Shown in pieces: positions 1 to 6,954 of a stretch of DNA of 8,867 bases. Each line of letters begins with the position of its first letter. The first letter of the stretch is position 1. A program made the position numbers and the translations under genes. The notes under the pieces are model-generated. The model was not told the DNA's origin, made no database searches, and was given only the letters and a program-made list of their open reading frames with translations. This DNA comes from an uncultured Erysipelotrichaceae bacterium (lineage in GTDB: Bacteria; Bacillota_I; Bacilli_A; Erysipelotrichales; Erysipelotrichaceae): contig CAJUGR010000081.1 in the NCBI GenBank assembly GCA_910586285.1, positions 1 to 8,867 on the forward strand, read 5' to 3'.

Positions 1-130
1 TAATTCCACCCGCATTGCGCAAAACCATTGTATCTTACTTCCATTTACCGGAATACTTCTTTCTGCGTTTGATTCGTACCTAAAATTTTTTCTTGATGAA
101 ATTCGTATGCCAATAAATTTTTCGTTCTTA

Positions 131-168
131 TTCTGACTGTTTGAATGATCATATTCACACAATCAGAA
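131..168. terminator. Imperfect hairpin after the CDF transporter gene, possible terminator
   Basis: Arms 131-146 and 153-168 pair over 16 positions around a 6-nt loop, with one G-U wobble and one G-A mismatch. The hairpin begins 13 nt beyond the stop codon of the cation transporter gene, where a terminator is expected. No clean U tract follows it on either strand, so it may instead be a 3'-end stabilising stem or a weak terminator. The pairing is seen directly; the function is inferred. Confidence 0.35.
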
Positions 169-180
169 GATGTAAAAACG

Positions 181-1362
181 CTATTTTTTAATTTCACTGG
201 TAAATGCATGATCAAATGTCACCACCACATAATAGGTTTGATCCAAAGTATTGAGTTGTTCATTAATCTGATCCATTATCTGGTTTGTGGTGAGTTTTAT
301 CTGATATGGCACAAGACAATCAAAGATCAGATTCGTATGCGTATTACCTTTCACCATCCGGAAATCGTGGATAGATAAAGAAGGATCAATAGAAGTTACA
401 ATATTCTTCATTGTTTCACGCATGGTATTGGTTTCTTCATCATCCACATCAATCGGATCCATGTGGATAACCATTTGAATTTGAAGTTTTTCATGGATTT
501 CCCGCTCAATATTATCAATCATATCATGACTGATGAAGATATCCTCTTTTGCGGACACTTCCACATGAACTGAGGCAAAGCGATTATTAGGACCGTAATC
601 ATGGATCATGAGATCATGGATGCCTAAAACACCTTCATGGCTTTTAATCAAATCCACAATTTCCATTACTTCCTCACGACTGGGAGATGCCCCCAATAAA
701 GAGTTCAATGTTTCTTTGACAATTTTAATTCCGGCAGTGATGATGAAGATCGCGACCAGCACCCCCATATACCCATCCAAATTGAAATGAATCAAGGGAG
801 AAATGCAAGTAGATGCCAGAACGGCTGCGGTTGCCATACAATCGGAAAGGGAATCGGCTGCCGTAGCACTCATCACCGAACTGTTTAATTGTTTTCCATA
901 ATAACGATTGTAGGCATACATCCAAAATTTAACCAGAATTGATGCGATCAGAATCCCAATTGATAACAATGAAAATGCTATGGTCTGAGGATGGATGATT
1001 TTATCCAATGAGTTTTGTACCAATTCGATGCCCAGAAATAAAATTAAGATGCCGACAATCATGCTGGCAATGTATTCATATCGGGCGTGACCGAAAGGAT
1101 GTTCTTCATCCGCAGGACGATTGGATAATTTAAAACTGATCAACGAAATCATGGAACTGCCGGCATCGGACAGATTGTTTACCGCATCAGCCGTAATGGA
1201 TACACTATTGGCAAGCGTACCGATTAAAAACTTGCCAAGAAACAATACCAAGTTTGCTAAGATGCCGACAAAGCTGGTTAAGTTTCCATACTTTGTTCTT
1301 ATCTTAGCATCGTGGATATCTTCATAGTTAGGAATCAGGTGTTTGACTAAAAAACGCATCAT
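181..1362 (-). CDS. Cation diffusion facilitator transporter, Mn-type metal site, duplicated C-terminal domain
   Basis: This is an inner-membrane metal/proton antiporter of the cation diffusion facilitator (CDF) family, which exports divalent metals. About six hydrophobic segments span residues 28-225. The metal-site residues are N62xxxD66 in TM2 (NNLSD) and D170xxxD174 in TM5 (DSLSD). This N-D/D-D set is the pattern described for Mn2+ exporters such as MntE, rather than the His-containing Zn2+ site. The family's HPFGHxRYEY loop is at 88-97. A ferredoxin-like cytoplasmic domain at about 228-305 is followed by a second similar unit at about 310-388, so the protein has 393 residues against about 300 for typical members. 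I chose the ATG at 1362 because GAGGTG lies 6 nt upstream; a GTG three codons earlier lies inside that site. A weak TTCAAC/16 bp/TAAAAT promoter is possible at 1387-1414. Manganese specificity is inferred. Confidence 0.92.
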   Translation of the reverse strand: MMRFLVKHLIPNYEDIHDAKIRTKYGNLTSFVGILANLVLFLGKFLIGTLANSVSITADAVNNLSDAGSSMISLISFKLSNRPADEEHPFGHARYEYIASMIVGILILFLGIELVQNSLDKIIHPQTIAFSLLSIGILIASILVKFWMYAYNRYYGKQLNSSVMSATAADSLSDCMATAAVLASTCISPLIHFNLDGYMGVLVAIFIITAGIKIVKETLNSLLGASPSREEVMEIVDLIKSHEGVLGIHDLMIHDYGPNNRFASVHVEVSAKEDIFISHDMIDNIEREIHEKLQIQMVIHMDPIDVDDEETNTMRETMKNIVTSIDPSLSIHDFRMVKGNTHTNLIFDCLVPYQIKLTTNQIMDQINEQLNTLDQTYYVVVTFDHAFTSEIKK

Positions 1363-1467
1363 TATATTCACCTCGTACAGTCAGTTATTTTATCATATAT
1401 GCCGAATAGTTGAAAGATGATTACATGAATTTTCGTTTCAATTCATATGTTGTATATGGGTGATGGG

Positions 1468-2382
1468 ATGCAAAAACGATTACTTACGATATGCTTGAGT
1501 ATTCTTTTTATCGCGTTATTGCGCTATGGCAGTTTGAATTACGAGCAGAGTGCCAAAGCGCTGACATTATGGTTTGAAACTCTGGTACCATCGCTGTTTT
1601 GTGTGATGGTGATGGTGAAGGTGATGTTTTCGCTTGGCGCATTTGATTGGCTGGCCAAGCCGTTTGCGCTGCTATTTTCCCGTTTGTTTCGAATGAACGA
1701 ACAGAGTTTTCCCTACTTGGTGGCTTTGATGTTTCTTGGTTTTCCCGCCGGTGCTGCTTTCATTAATGAGGCGGTGAGTAATCATCATTTTGATCAAAAA
1801 GAAGGACAACGATTGATTGATACCTGTTCTTTTGCAACACCCGGGTTTGTGGTTTTAACGGTAGGCAGTGTGCTGTTTCACAGCGTGTCCATCGGCATTT
1901 TGCTATTTGGAATTCAATGGTTTAGCGGATGGATATTGTTGGCACTCACCCGTAAGCAGAAAATACACGTTGATCATGCAATCGCGGTTAAGCGCCCTTC
2001 AGGGATTCAAACACTGGGCAATGCGATGATGGAAAGTGGAAAAACATTGTATATGATGGGCGGTTATTTGATGCTATGTATGAGTATCACCTCAATTTTA
2101 TTACAGTTCTTGCCTGCATGGGCTCAAATGCCCTTACGAATTATCGCCGAATTTTCCAGTGGAACGATGCAGTTGGCAGTATTAGAAATACCGCTTGTGA
2201 ATCGTTTGATCGGAATCAGCATGTTGCTTTCGTTTGGAGGGTTCTGTGTTCACATGCAGGTCATGTGCTTTAGTGAAGCAACATATTTGCGTTATTTTCC
2301 TTACCTTTGTTTTCGTATCTTGCAGGCCATCATATCAGGATTACTGACATATGTTTTATTCGGAGTATGCCACATCGTATGA
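1468..2382 (+). CDS. YlbJ-like nucleoside-recognition (Gate) domain membrane protein
   Basis: This 304-residue integral membrane protein has about eight hydrophobic segments. It resembles the sporulation membrane protein YlbJ and other Gate/nucleoside-recognition-domain proteins. Two pseudo-symmetric halves are visible. The first has WFETLVPSLF (35-44) and FLGFPAGAAFINEAV (89-103), followed by the soluble stretch DQKEGQRLIDTCSFATPGF (109-127). The second has EFSSGTMQLAVLEIP (228-242) and SFGGFCVHMQVMCF (255-268), which matches the conserved GGxxxHxQ segment of YlbJ relatives. The substrate is unknown. The start at 1468 is chosen because GGTGAT sits correctly upstream to pair with the 16S 3' end; the ATGs at 1447 and 1456 have no such site. 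It lies divergent from the metal transporter and 109 bp before the pseudouridine synthase. A role in spore formation cannot be asserted from one gene, and no other sporulation gene is in the window. Confidence 0.8.
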   Translation: MQKRLLTICLSILFIALLRYGSLNYEQSAKALTLWFETLVPSLFCVMVMVKVMFSLGAFDWLAKPFALLFSRLFRMNEQSFPYLVALMFLGFPAGAAFINEAVSNHHFDQKEGQRLIDTCSFATPGFVVLTVGSVLFHSVSIGILLFGIQWFSGWILLALTRKQKIHVDHAIAVKRPSGIQTLGNAMMESGKTLYMMGGYLMLCMSITSILLQFLPAWAQMPLRIIAEFSSGTMQLAVLEIPLVNRLIGISMLLSFGGFCVHMQVMCFSEATYLRYFPYLCFRILQAIISGLLTYVLFGVCHIV

Positions 2383-2403
2383 GATCTTCCACAAGTGATG
2401 TGG
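2369..2403 (+). terminator. Possible weak hairpin at the end of the YlbJ-like gene
   Basis: CCACATC near 2370 can pair with GATGTGG at 2397-2403, and CCACA (2389-2393) can alternatively pair with TGTGG (2399-2403). The arms overlap the stop codon region and are followed by TTTCCCTTT rather than a pure T run. It is a candidate terminator or attenuating stem only. Confidence 0.25.
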
Positions 2404-2436
2404 TTTCCCTTTATGAGCTGTATTTTAAAAGAAGCG

Positions 2437-2465
2437 TTGAAGATTTTAGCTAAATCCTTTATCAT
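2437..2465 (+). promoter_or_regulatory. Candidate promoter for the RluA-family gene
   Basis: TTGAAG (2437-2442) and TATCAT (2460-2465) are separated by 17 bp, a good sigma-A-like fit. The predicted transcript would start near 2472, about 20 nt before the ATG at 2492, leaving room for the AGGA ribosome binding site. If used, the pseudouridine synthase is expressed independently of the membrane protein upstream. Confidence 0.4.
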
Positions 2466-2491
2466 ATAAGTAAACGGAAAGCAGGATCATT

Positions 2492-3403
2492 ATGAAGGAT
2501 TTTAAGATATCTTATCAGGAGCGAAGTCACATTTTAACGTTTGATATACTTCATGAACAAAACAGTGATGATATTTTCCAATATTTTCAGGTATCACGAA
2601 AGTCACGTTACCGCTATTACTGCCAAAAATGTGTCACGGTGAATCATCAAATTATCACCCAAAATACGTTACTTCCTCCCCATTCCCGCCTGCAGATAGC
2701 CCCACTACCGGATGACATTCCTTCCATCACACCGTGTTTTAAGGAAATCACGGTATGTTATGAGGATGAGTTGTGTCTGATCGTCAGTAAGCCGCCCAAG
2801 ATGTTGGTACATAGTGATGGTGTCCACTGTGCCGATACGCTACATAATTGTATACAGGCCTATTACGATGCACATCAGATTCGTACGCCGATACGATCGA
2901 TTCACCGTCTGGATTATGAAACCAGCGGCTTGGTGTTTTATTGTAAAATGCCTTTTTTCCAAGGGTATTTTGATGAACAACTGAAACAGAAAAAAATTGA
3001 GCGCATTTATCTTGCCTGGGTGTTGGGTCAAATCACAGCACCGCTGACCATTACCAAGGCGATTGGACGAGATCGTCATGATGCAAAAAAAATGCGCGTT
3101 TCCAAAACCGGGATGTCGGCGCATACCGAAGTGATCCCACTATTACTAAGGGACAACATCACTTTGGTAAAATGCTTATTGAAAACCGGAAGAACTCATC
3201 AGATTCGCGTGCATCTTGCGGATGCTCATCATCCGATTCTTTCCGATCCCCTGTATGGCAGTCCTAACACGCAAATAAAACGCTGTGCCCTACATGCATG
3301 GCAGCTGCGTTTTATGCATCCGCTGTATGAAAAAATGATAACGGTATGTGACATACCGCCGGAGGATATGCACATCAATCCCACTGTTTTATCAGATCTT
3401 TAA
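2492..3403 (+). CDS. RluA-family RNA pseudouridine synthase
   Basis: The enzyme isomerises uridine to pseudouridine in rRNA or tRNA. It has 303 residues, the usual RluA/RluD-like size. The catalytic motif HRLDYETSG is at 138-146, with Asp141 as the expected nucleophile. The second family signature, GRTHQIRVHL, is at 233-242, and SDPLYG (251-256) follows as in other members. The N-terminal 70 residues form a small basic domain in the place of an S4 RNA-binding domain, with the strand HSRLQIAP near its end. AGGA lies 5 nt before the ATG. The last 29 bp overlap the end of the convergent HAD gene. The exact target nucleotide (23S, 16S or tRNA) cannot be read from the sequence, so no gene symbol is given. 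Confidence 0.93.
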   Translation: MKDFKISYQERSHILTFDILHEQNSDDIFQYFQVSRKSRYRYYCQKCVTVNHQIITQNTLLPPHSRLQIAPLPDDIPSITPCFKEITVCYEDELCLIVSKPPKMLVHSDGVHCADTLHNCIQAYYDAHQIRTPIRSIHRLDYETSGLVFYCKMPFFQGYFDEQLKQKKIERIYLAWVLGQITAPLTITKAIGRDRHDAKKMRVSKTGMSAHTEVIPLLLRDNITLVKCLLKTGRTHQIRVHLADAHHPILSDPLYGSPNTQIKRCALHAWQLRFMHPLYEKMITVCDIPPEDMHINPTVLSDL

Positions 3404-4022
3404 TTTCTGCTAATTGATATACCTTAGCATCGCCGTCATCGCTATGGGCTCCAAAACGTTCATCCATTTTCACAATCACTTTCATATGGGCACCATGAGC
3501 CGCTGCGATACCGGCTTGAGAATCCTCGATCGCTACACAGTCTTCACAGGCAATTTCCAACTGTTTTGCGGTACGAAGATAGATTTCAGGATCCGGTTTA
3601 CTGTGATGACAATCCATTCCGCTCACCAATGCATCAAAGTATTGCTCAATCTGACAATCCCGCAATACCTTTTGAACCAGCGGCAGTGGAGAACTGGACG
3701 CTACCCCGAGCAAATAACCCTCTTCTTTCAGCCAGATCAATAAATCTTTCACGTCTGAAAACAACAAATCCGGATAACACAGCGGATGTTCTTCACAATA
3801 GGCATGAAACGCCTGATAATATTCATCAAAGGTGATATTGCCTCCCCATGCTTTCTGAATCACTTCCCATGTATCGCGATTGCTTCTGCCTACCAAAGAA
3901 TGAAGCAAATCTTTGCTTGCGAAATGTCCATGGATTCTAAAATAAATGCGAATTCTTTCCAAATTGGCCGGCTCACTGTCAATCAATACCCCATCCATAT
4001 CAAAAATCACTGCTTTTATCAT
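3375..4022 (-). CDS. HAD-superfamily hydrolase, beta-phosphoglucomutase-like subfamily
   Basis: This is a soluble phosphatase or phosphomutase of HAD subfamily IA, 215 residues long, which is typical. All four HAD motifs are present. Motif I is DMDGVLIDSE (8-17), with nucleophile Asp8 and acid/base Asp10. Motif II is the serine run in VASSSP (107-112). Motif III is Lys142 in SKPDP. Motif IV is EDSQAG (166-171), which binds Mg2+. A helical cap of about 70 residues follows motif I, as in beta-phosphoglucomutase and related sugar-phosphate phosphatases. The substrate is not predictable from these motifs. GAGGG lies 7 nt before the ATG. Its 3' end overlaps the pseudouridine synthase gene antisense. 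Its likely promoter is the minus-strand element near 4121-4149, giving a leader of about 90 nt. Confidence 0.92.
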   Translation of the reverse strand: MIKAVIFDMDGVLIDSEPANLERIRIYFRIHGHFASKDLLHSLVGRSNRDTWEVIQKAWGGNITFDEYYQAFHAYCEEHPLCYPDLLFSDVKDLLIWLKEEGYLLGVASSSPLPLVQKVLRDCQIEQYFDALVSGMDCHHSKPDPEIYLRTAKQLEIACEDCVAIEDSQAGIAAAHGAHMKVIVKMDERFGAHSDDGDAKVYQLAEIKDLIKQWD

Positions 4023-4101
4023 TGTAAATCCCTCGCTTATCTCTGCTCTGTGACGATGTTATTGGGGAATCGCATGTTTTTTTTACCTATTACATTTATG
4101 C

Positions 4102-4149
4102 TTTTCCAATGCTTTGAAACATTATATAATAAGAGCGAACGGAAAACAA
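4102..4149. promoter_or_regulatory. Divergent promoters sharing a palindromic -10 (HAD gene and cca)
   Basis: The palindrome ATTATATAAT (4121-4130) supplies a perfect TATAAT on each strand. On the minus strand, TTGTTT (4144-4149) lies 17 bp away and would drive the HAD gene. On the plus strand, TTTCCA (4103-4108) lies 16 bp away and would drive cca. The two polymerase footprints would overlap almost completely, so use of the two promoters may be mutually exclusive. Leaders would be about 90 and 100 nt. The -35 elements are weak, so the plus-strand promoter is the less certain. Confidence 0.45.
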
Positions 4150-4239
4150 TCACTGTTTTGATTATGAGAATGAAAGGCGATTGATGTCAAATTAATTTCT
4201 GCGGCATTTTTCCCTTGTATGATAAAGGAGTGAGTTCTC

Positions 4240-5598
4240 ATGAATTTTCCTTTGCCAAATCAAGTTTTATGGCTGTTTCATCAATTTCAAGCAAGCGGCT
4301 ATGAATTATTTCTGGTCGGCGGATGCGTCCGGGATATGCTTTTAGATCGCCCGGTACATGATTATGATTTTACGACCAATGCCACTCCGGATGAAATGAT
4401 GCGATTTTTAGAGAACACATCGTGCAAGGTTATCGCTACCGGTAAGCAACATGGCACCTTAACAATTCTTTATCAGAGCGAAGCCATGGAAGTGACGACC
4501 TATCGCTTAGAACCGGCATATGTGAAACATCGCCGTCCTGATCATGTCGTATTCACGAAAGATCTGATTAGTGATTTAAGCCGTCGTGATTTTACCATTA
4601 ACGCTATGGCTTATCACCCGGATCATGGTCTTGTGGATCCCTATGACGGACAGAAAGATCTCAAGGATCAAATCATACGGTGTGTCGGTGTCGGTGAAGA
4701 ACGAATGGAAGAAGATGCTTTGCGCATCTTGCGAGCGCTGCGCTTTTCCTTTGAACTGCATTTTTCTATGGATTTTATGTGTATTGAAGCAATAAAAAAA
4801 AAGGCATCGCTGTTAACGCATATTTCCAAAGAACGAATCCGTGATGAATGGAATCGGATGCTTTTGAGTGATGCCAAGCAATTATTACGAAGCTTACATG
4901 ATGTTGGGGTGTTGCCTTATATCATACCGCAGATATCAATGATTGAATCGCTGACCCAAGAGAATCCTTGGCATATTTATGATGTGTTTACACATACGGA
5001 TATCGCCTTGGATCATAGCGAAGGAATGGGCCTGTGCGAAAAGCTGGCAATTATTTTCCATGATTTTGGTAAGGCACAATGTAAATCATTTGATGAAAAT
5101 CACCAAGCACATTTTTACGGACACGCAAAGATCAGTGCTGAGATTGCGATTGTTGCATTACAGGAAATGAAGTATTCCAATAAGCTGATTGATCGGGTAG
5201 CAGCATTGATCGCTTTTCATGATTATCCACTAAGCCCGAAAGTGAAAATGCTTCGTCGCCTCCTTGCCAAACTGAATGTCGATTATGAACTTGCACATTC
5301 AATACTGCAAGTTCAATATGCGGATGACTGTGCTAAAAACAATGTATACGCGGCCAAAAAGCTAGCTGCCAATACTGCTTGTCAACGGTTGTTAGAAAAC
5401 ATGAAAAAGGAAGATAGTATGTTAAAGCGTGCAGATTTGGCAGTCAGCGGCAATGATCTGATAGCACTCGGCTATCAAGGCAAACAGATTGGAGAATGGT
5501 TAAATAAGCTGTACCGGATCGTCGTTGATGATCCATCACTAAATCAACGAGAAGAATTGTTAAAGAAAGTGATCAATACCGATAATGACAGGATCTAA
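4240..5598 (+). CDS. cca: CCA tRNA nucleotidyltransferase with HD domain
   Basis: The enzyme adds or repairs the 3'-terminal CCA of tRNAs using CTP and ATP, without a nucleic acid template. It has 452 residues. The class II nucleotidyltransferase head shows VGGCVRD (26-32) with metal-binding Asp41 and Asp43 (DYD). RRDFTINAMA (115-124) is motif B, and EEDALRILRALRFS (157-170) carries the EDxxR nucleotide-selecting motif (Glu158, Asp159, Arg162). An HD phosphohydrolase-type domain follows, with HT at 252, HD at 274-275 (IFHDFGK) and FYGHAK at 292-297; in other bacterial CCA enzymes this domain has phosphatase or phosphodiesterase activity. The C-terminal tail helices run to 452. AAGGAG lies 9 nt before the ATG. 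A single gene does both C and A addition in most bacteria, and no separate A-adding enzyme is visible here. Confidence 0.95.
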   Translation: MNFPLPNQVLWLFHQFQASGYELFLVGGCVRDMLLDRPVHDYDFTTNATPDEMMRFLENTSCKVIATGKQHGTLTILYQSEAMEVTTYRLEPAYVKHRRPDHVVFTKDLISDLSRRDFTINAMAYHPDHGLVDPYDGQKDLKDQIIRCVGVGEERMEEDALRILRALRFSFELHFSMDFMCIEAIKKKASLLTHISKERIRDEWNRMLLSDAKQLLRSLHDVGVLPYIIPQISMIESLTQENPWHIYDVFTHTDIALDHSEGMGLCEKLAIIFHDFGKAQCKSFDENHQAHFYGHAKISAEIAIVALQEMKYSNKLIDRVAALIAFHDYPLSPKVKMLRRLLAKLNVDYELAHSILQVQYADDCAKNNVYAAKKLAANTACQRLLENMKKEDSMLKRADLAVSGNDLIALGYQGKQIGEWLNKLYRIVVDDPSLNQREELLKKVINTDNDRI

Positions 5599-5604
5599 AT
5601 CTCA

Positions 5605-5664
5605 ATGCCTACTCTCCCATTTCCACAATACGGACCTTCTTTGAGCTTACTGCCCTCTTTTTAA
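5605..5664 (+). other. 19-codon open frame in the convergent intergenic region, doubtful
   Basis: Between the end of cca and the end of the isoprenoid synthase gene (138 bp) there is a 19-residue frame rich in Pro, Leu and Ser, with no convincing ribosome binding site. A 20-residue basic frame lies antisense to it at 5609-5671. Neither is supported as a gene. They are recorded because both end cleanly and the stretch might be a relic of a mobile or repeated element. Confidence 0.12.
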
Positions 5665-5674
5665 CATACATAAT

Positions 5675-5710
5675 AATAATCTCTCCACATGAAACAAAAG
5701 AGAACTTATT
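5675..5710. terminator. Hairpin between convergent cca and the isoprenoid operon
   Basis: AATAATCTCT (5675-5684) pairs with AGAGA (5699-5703) and TTATT (5706-5710), giving 10 base pairs with a 2-nt bulge and a 14-nt loop. It lies about 27 nt past the stop of the minus-strand operon and 77 nt past the stop of cca. No long U tract follows on either strand, so its role as a two-way terminator is only a possibility. Confidence 0.28.
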
Positions 5711-5736
5711 GAAATAGGTGATAAAAGATGATGCAG

Positions 5737-6954
5737 TTACTGCAATAAAACATCCAAGCGCGCCCACCATTCTTCCTCAGTATATGAATAAGGCCATAGC
5801 GCTTTTTTATCATCAATAAATCCTTGAGAAACCGGCAGACACTGCTGTACTTCACGCTTCAAGATGGGGGATATCGCTACCGCATCATGCTGTAAAAGAG
5901 AGGCAAAAATCAGATAGCGACAATTCTCTGCCACGAAATTCACCAATGTCGGATCTGCGTAGGTCTTGAATTCTGTACATATGTCCTCTACGTATTGAAG
6001 CAGTTTGCGAATAAACACATCATAGTGTACTTCCGAATACATCGAAGCCAATGTTTGATGATGGTGTTTCCCATCAATATGGGCATCCTGAATATCATCG
6101 CCCAGCTGTAACATAAAGCCGTATTTCATACAGAATGACAGTTCTTTCTCATTGAGCATACCATCGATCAAAGCGCCGTCCGCTACCACGGAGGTTCCGC
6201 CTTTGCGATATGAAATAGCCAACAATTCATCCGTGGTGCATATCCGCATTCCATCCTGTTGTCGCAGTGACGCAATCTGCGCCGACTGTATTTCATACAA
6301 AGATTCATAAACTAACGGATATGTCTCGCGAGGAAACTGTCGCTCAATCATCCCAACCAAACGGTCGATTTTTACTTCGTGATCATTGCGAGGATGACCG
6401 CCAATACCGCGCAATCGTGCGTCCAACCAATCATTGAATGCATTTTTATCCGCGGCAGAGTAATGCTCATCATCAAGAAAATTATCAGTATACGGATACA
6501 ACATACTATAAGCAAACATTGCCGGATGATAACCGATCTGCTTCTTAAATAAGCATTGTAAAATCGCGATAATCCAGACATTACGCAATGCCTGCATCGT
6601 ATCTGCCAGCGATAATTGACGATCAAAACTTCTGACATCACGCAAAAAGGAAAAGGTAATCTCACGAAACAGTTCCGCAACCTCTCGGTTCATTTCTTTA
6701 AATAACGGTAGATCTCCTTGATTCATCCATGAATCGATCGCTTTTAATCCCTTTTGACGCCATCGTTTTTGGGAACGCGGTGTGTTGGGAAATGCCCGCC
6801 AAAACGGTAATATTTCCTTCATTATTTTATCTGTCTGAACTTCAACGTGTTGGCGCTGTTCCTCATCAATATACCAATTTTTCAAATCGGAACACTCATT
6901 GGTTTTGTTCCATTCCGCAATACCGCAAGCACAAAGGTTATCAATCCCAATCAT
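5737..6954 (-). CDS. Class I isoprenoid synthase-like enzyme, last gene of PadR operon
   Basis: This predicted all-helical soluble enzyme of 405 residues has the two aspartate-rich motifs of class I prenyl diphosphate synthases and terpene synthases. The first is DNFLDD (157-162). The second is LQLGDDIQD (282-290), with Asp286, Asp287 and Asp290 expected to bind Mg2+-diphosphate. Between them is YRKGGTSVVADG (249-260), which sits where these enzymes have a basic, diphosphate-contacting helix. It is longer than standard FPP/GGPP synthases (about 300) and lacks their GKRLRP-like N-terminal motif, so a cyclase or an unusual prenyl-acceptor enzyme is as likely. The start at 6954 is chosen because GGAG lies 7 nt upstream; the longer frame to 7014 only reads through the end of the preceding gene. 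Its first 14 nt overlap that gene. The product is unknown; the fold assignment is fairly secure. Confidence 0.83.
   Translation of the reverse strand: MIGIDNLCACGIAEWNKTNECSDLKNWYIDEEQRQHVEVQTDKIMKEILPFWRAFPNTPRSQKRWRQKGLKAIDSWMNQGDLPLFKEMNREVAELFREITFSFLRDVRSFDRQLSLADTMQALRNVWIIAILQCLFKKQIGYHPAMFAYSMLYPYTDNFLDDEHYSAADKNAFNDWLDARLRGIGGHPRNDHEVKIDRLVGMIERQFPRETYPLVYESLYEIQSAQIASLRQQDGMRICTTDELLAISYRKGGTSVVADGALIDGMLNEKELSFCMKYGFMLQLGDDIQDAHIDGKHHHQTLASMYSEVHYDVFIRKLLQYVEDICTEFKTYADPTLVNFVAENCRYLIFASLLQHDAVAISPILKREVQQCLPVSQGFIDDKKALWPYSYTEEEWWARLDVLLQ

Noticed and set aside
145..378. 77-codon plus-strand frame over the end of the CDF gene
   Set aside because: It is antisense to a well-supported coding region and shows no family resemblance; treated as a shadow.
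1372..1467. Manganese riboswitch (yybP-ykoY type) upstream of the CDF gene
   Set aside because: The gap is too short and the predicted leader is about 18 nt, so there is no room for the aptamer; no conserved core was seen.
3414..3835. Two plus-strand frames opposite the HAD gene
   Set aside because: The minus strand has all four HAD motifs in order; the antisense frames have no recognisable domain.
4023..4239. Riboswitch or T-box in the leaders of the HAD gene and cca
   Set aside because: Only a small AAAACA/TGTTTT stem (4143-4159) is visible; no T-box sequence, specifier stem or terminator with a U tract.
5731..5746. TGCAGT/ACTGCA palindrome at the stop of the isoprenoid gene as a terminator
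   Set aside because: The arms are separated by a single base, so the RNA cannot form a usable hairpin, and no U tract follows.
6372..6680. 102-codon minus-strand frame inside the isoprenoid synthase gene
   Set aside because: It is an out-of-frame shadow in the same strand, while the main frame carries both catalytic motifs.
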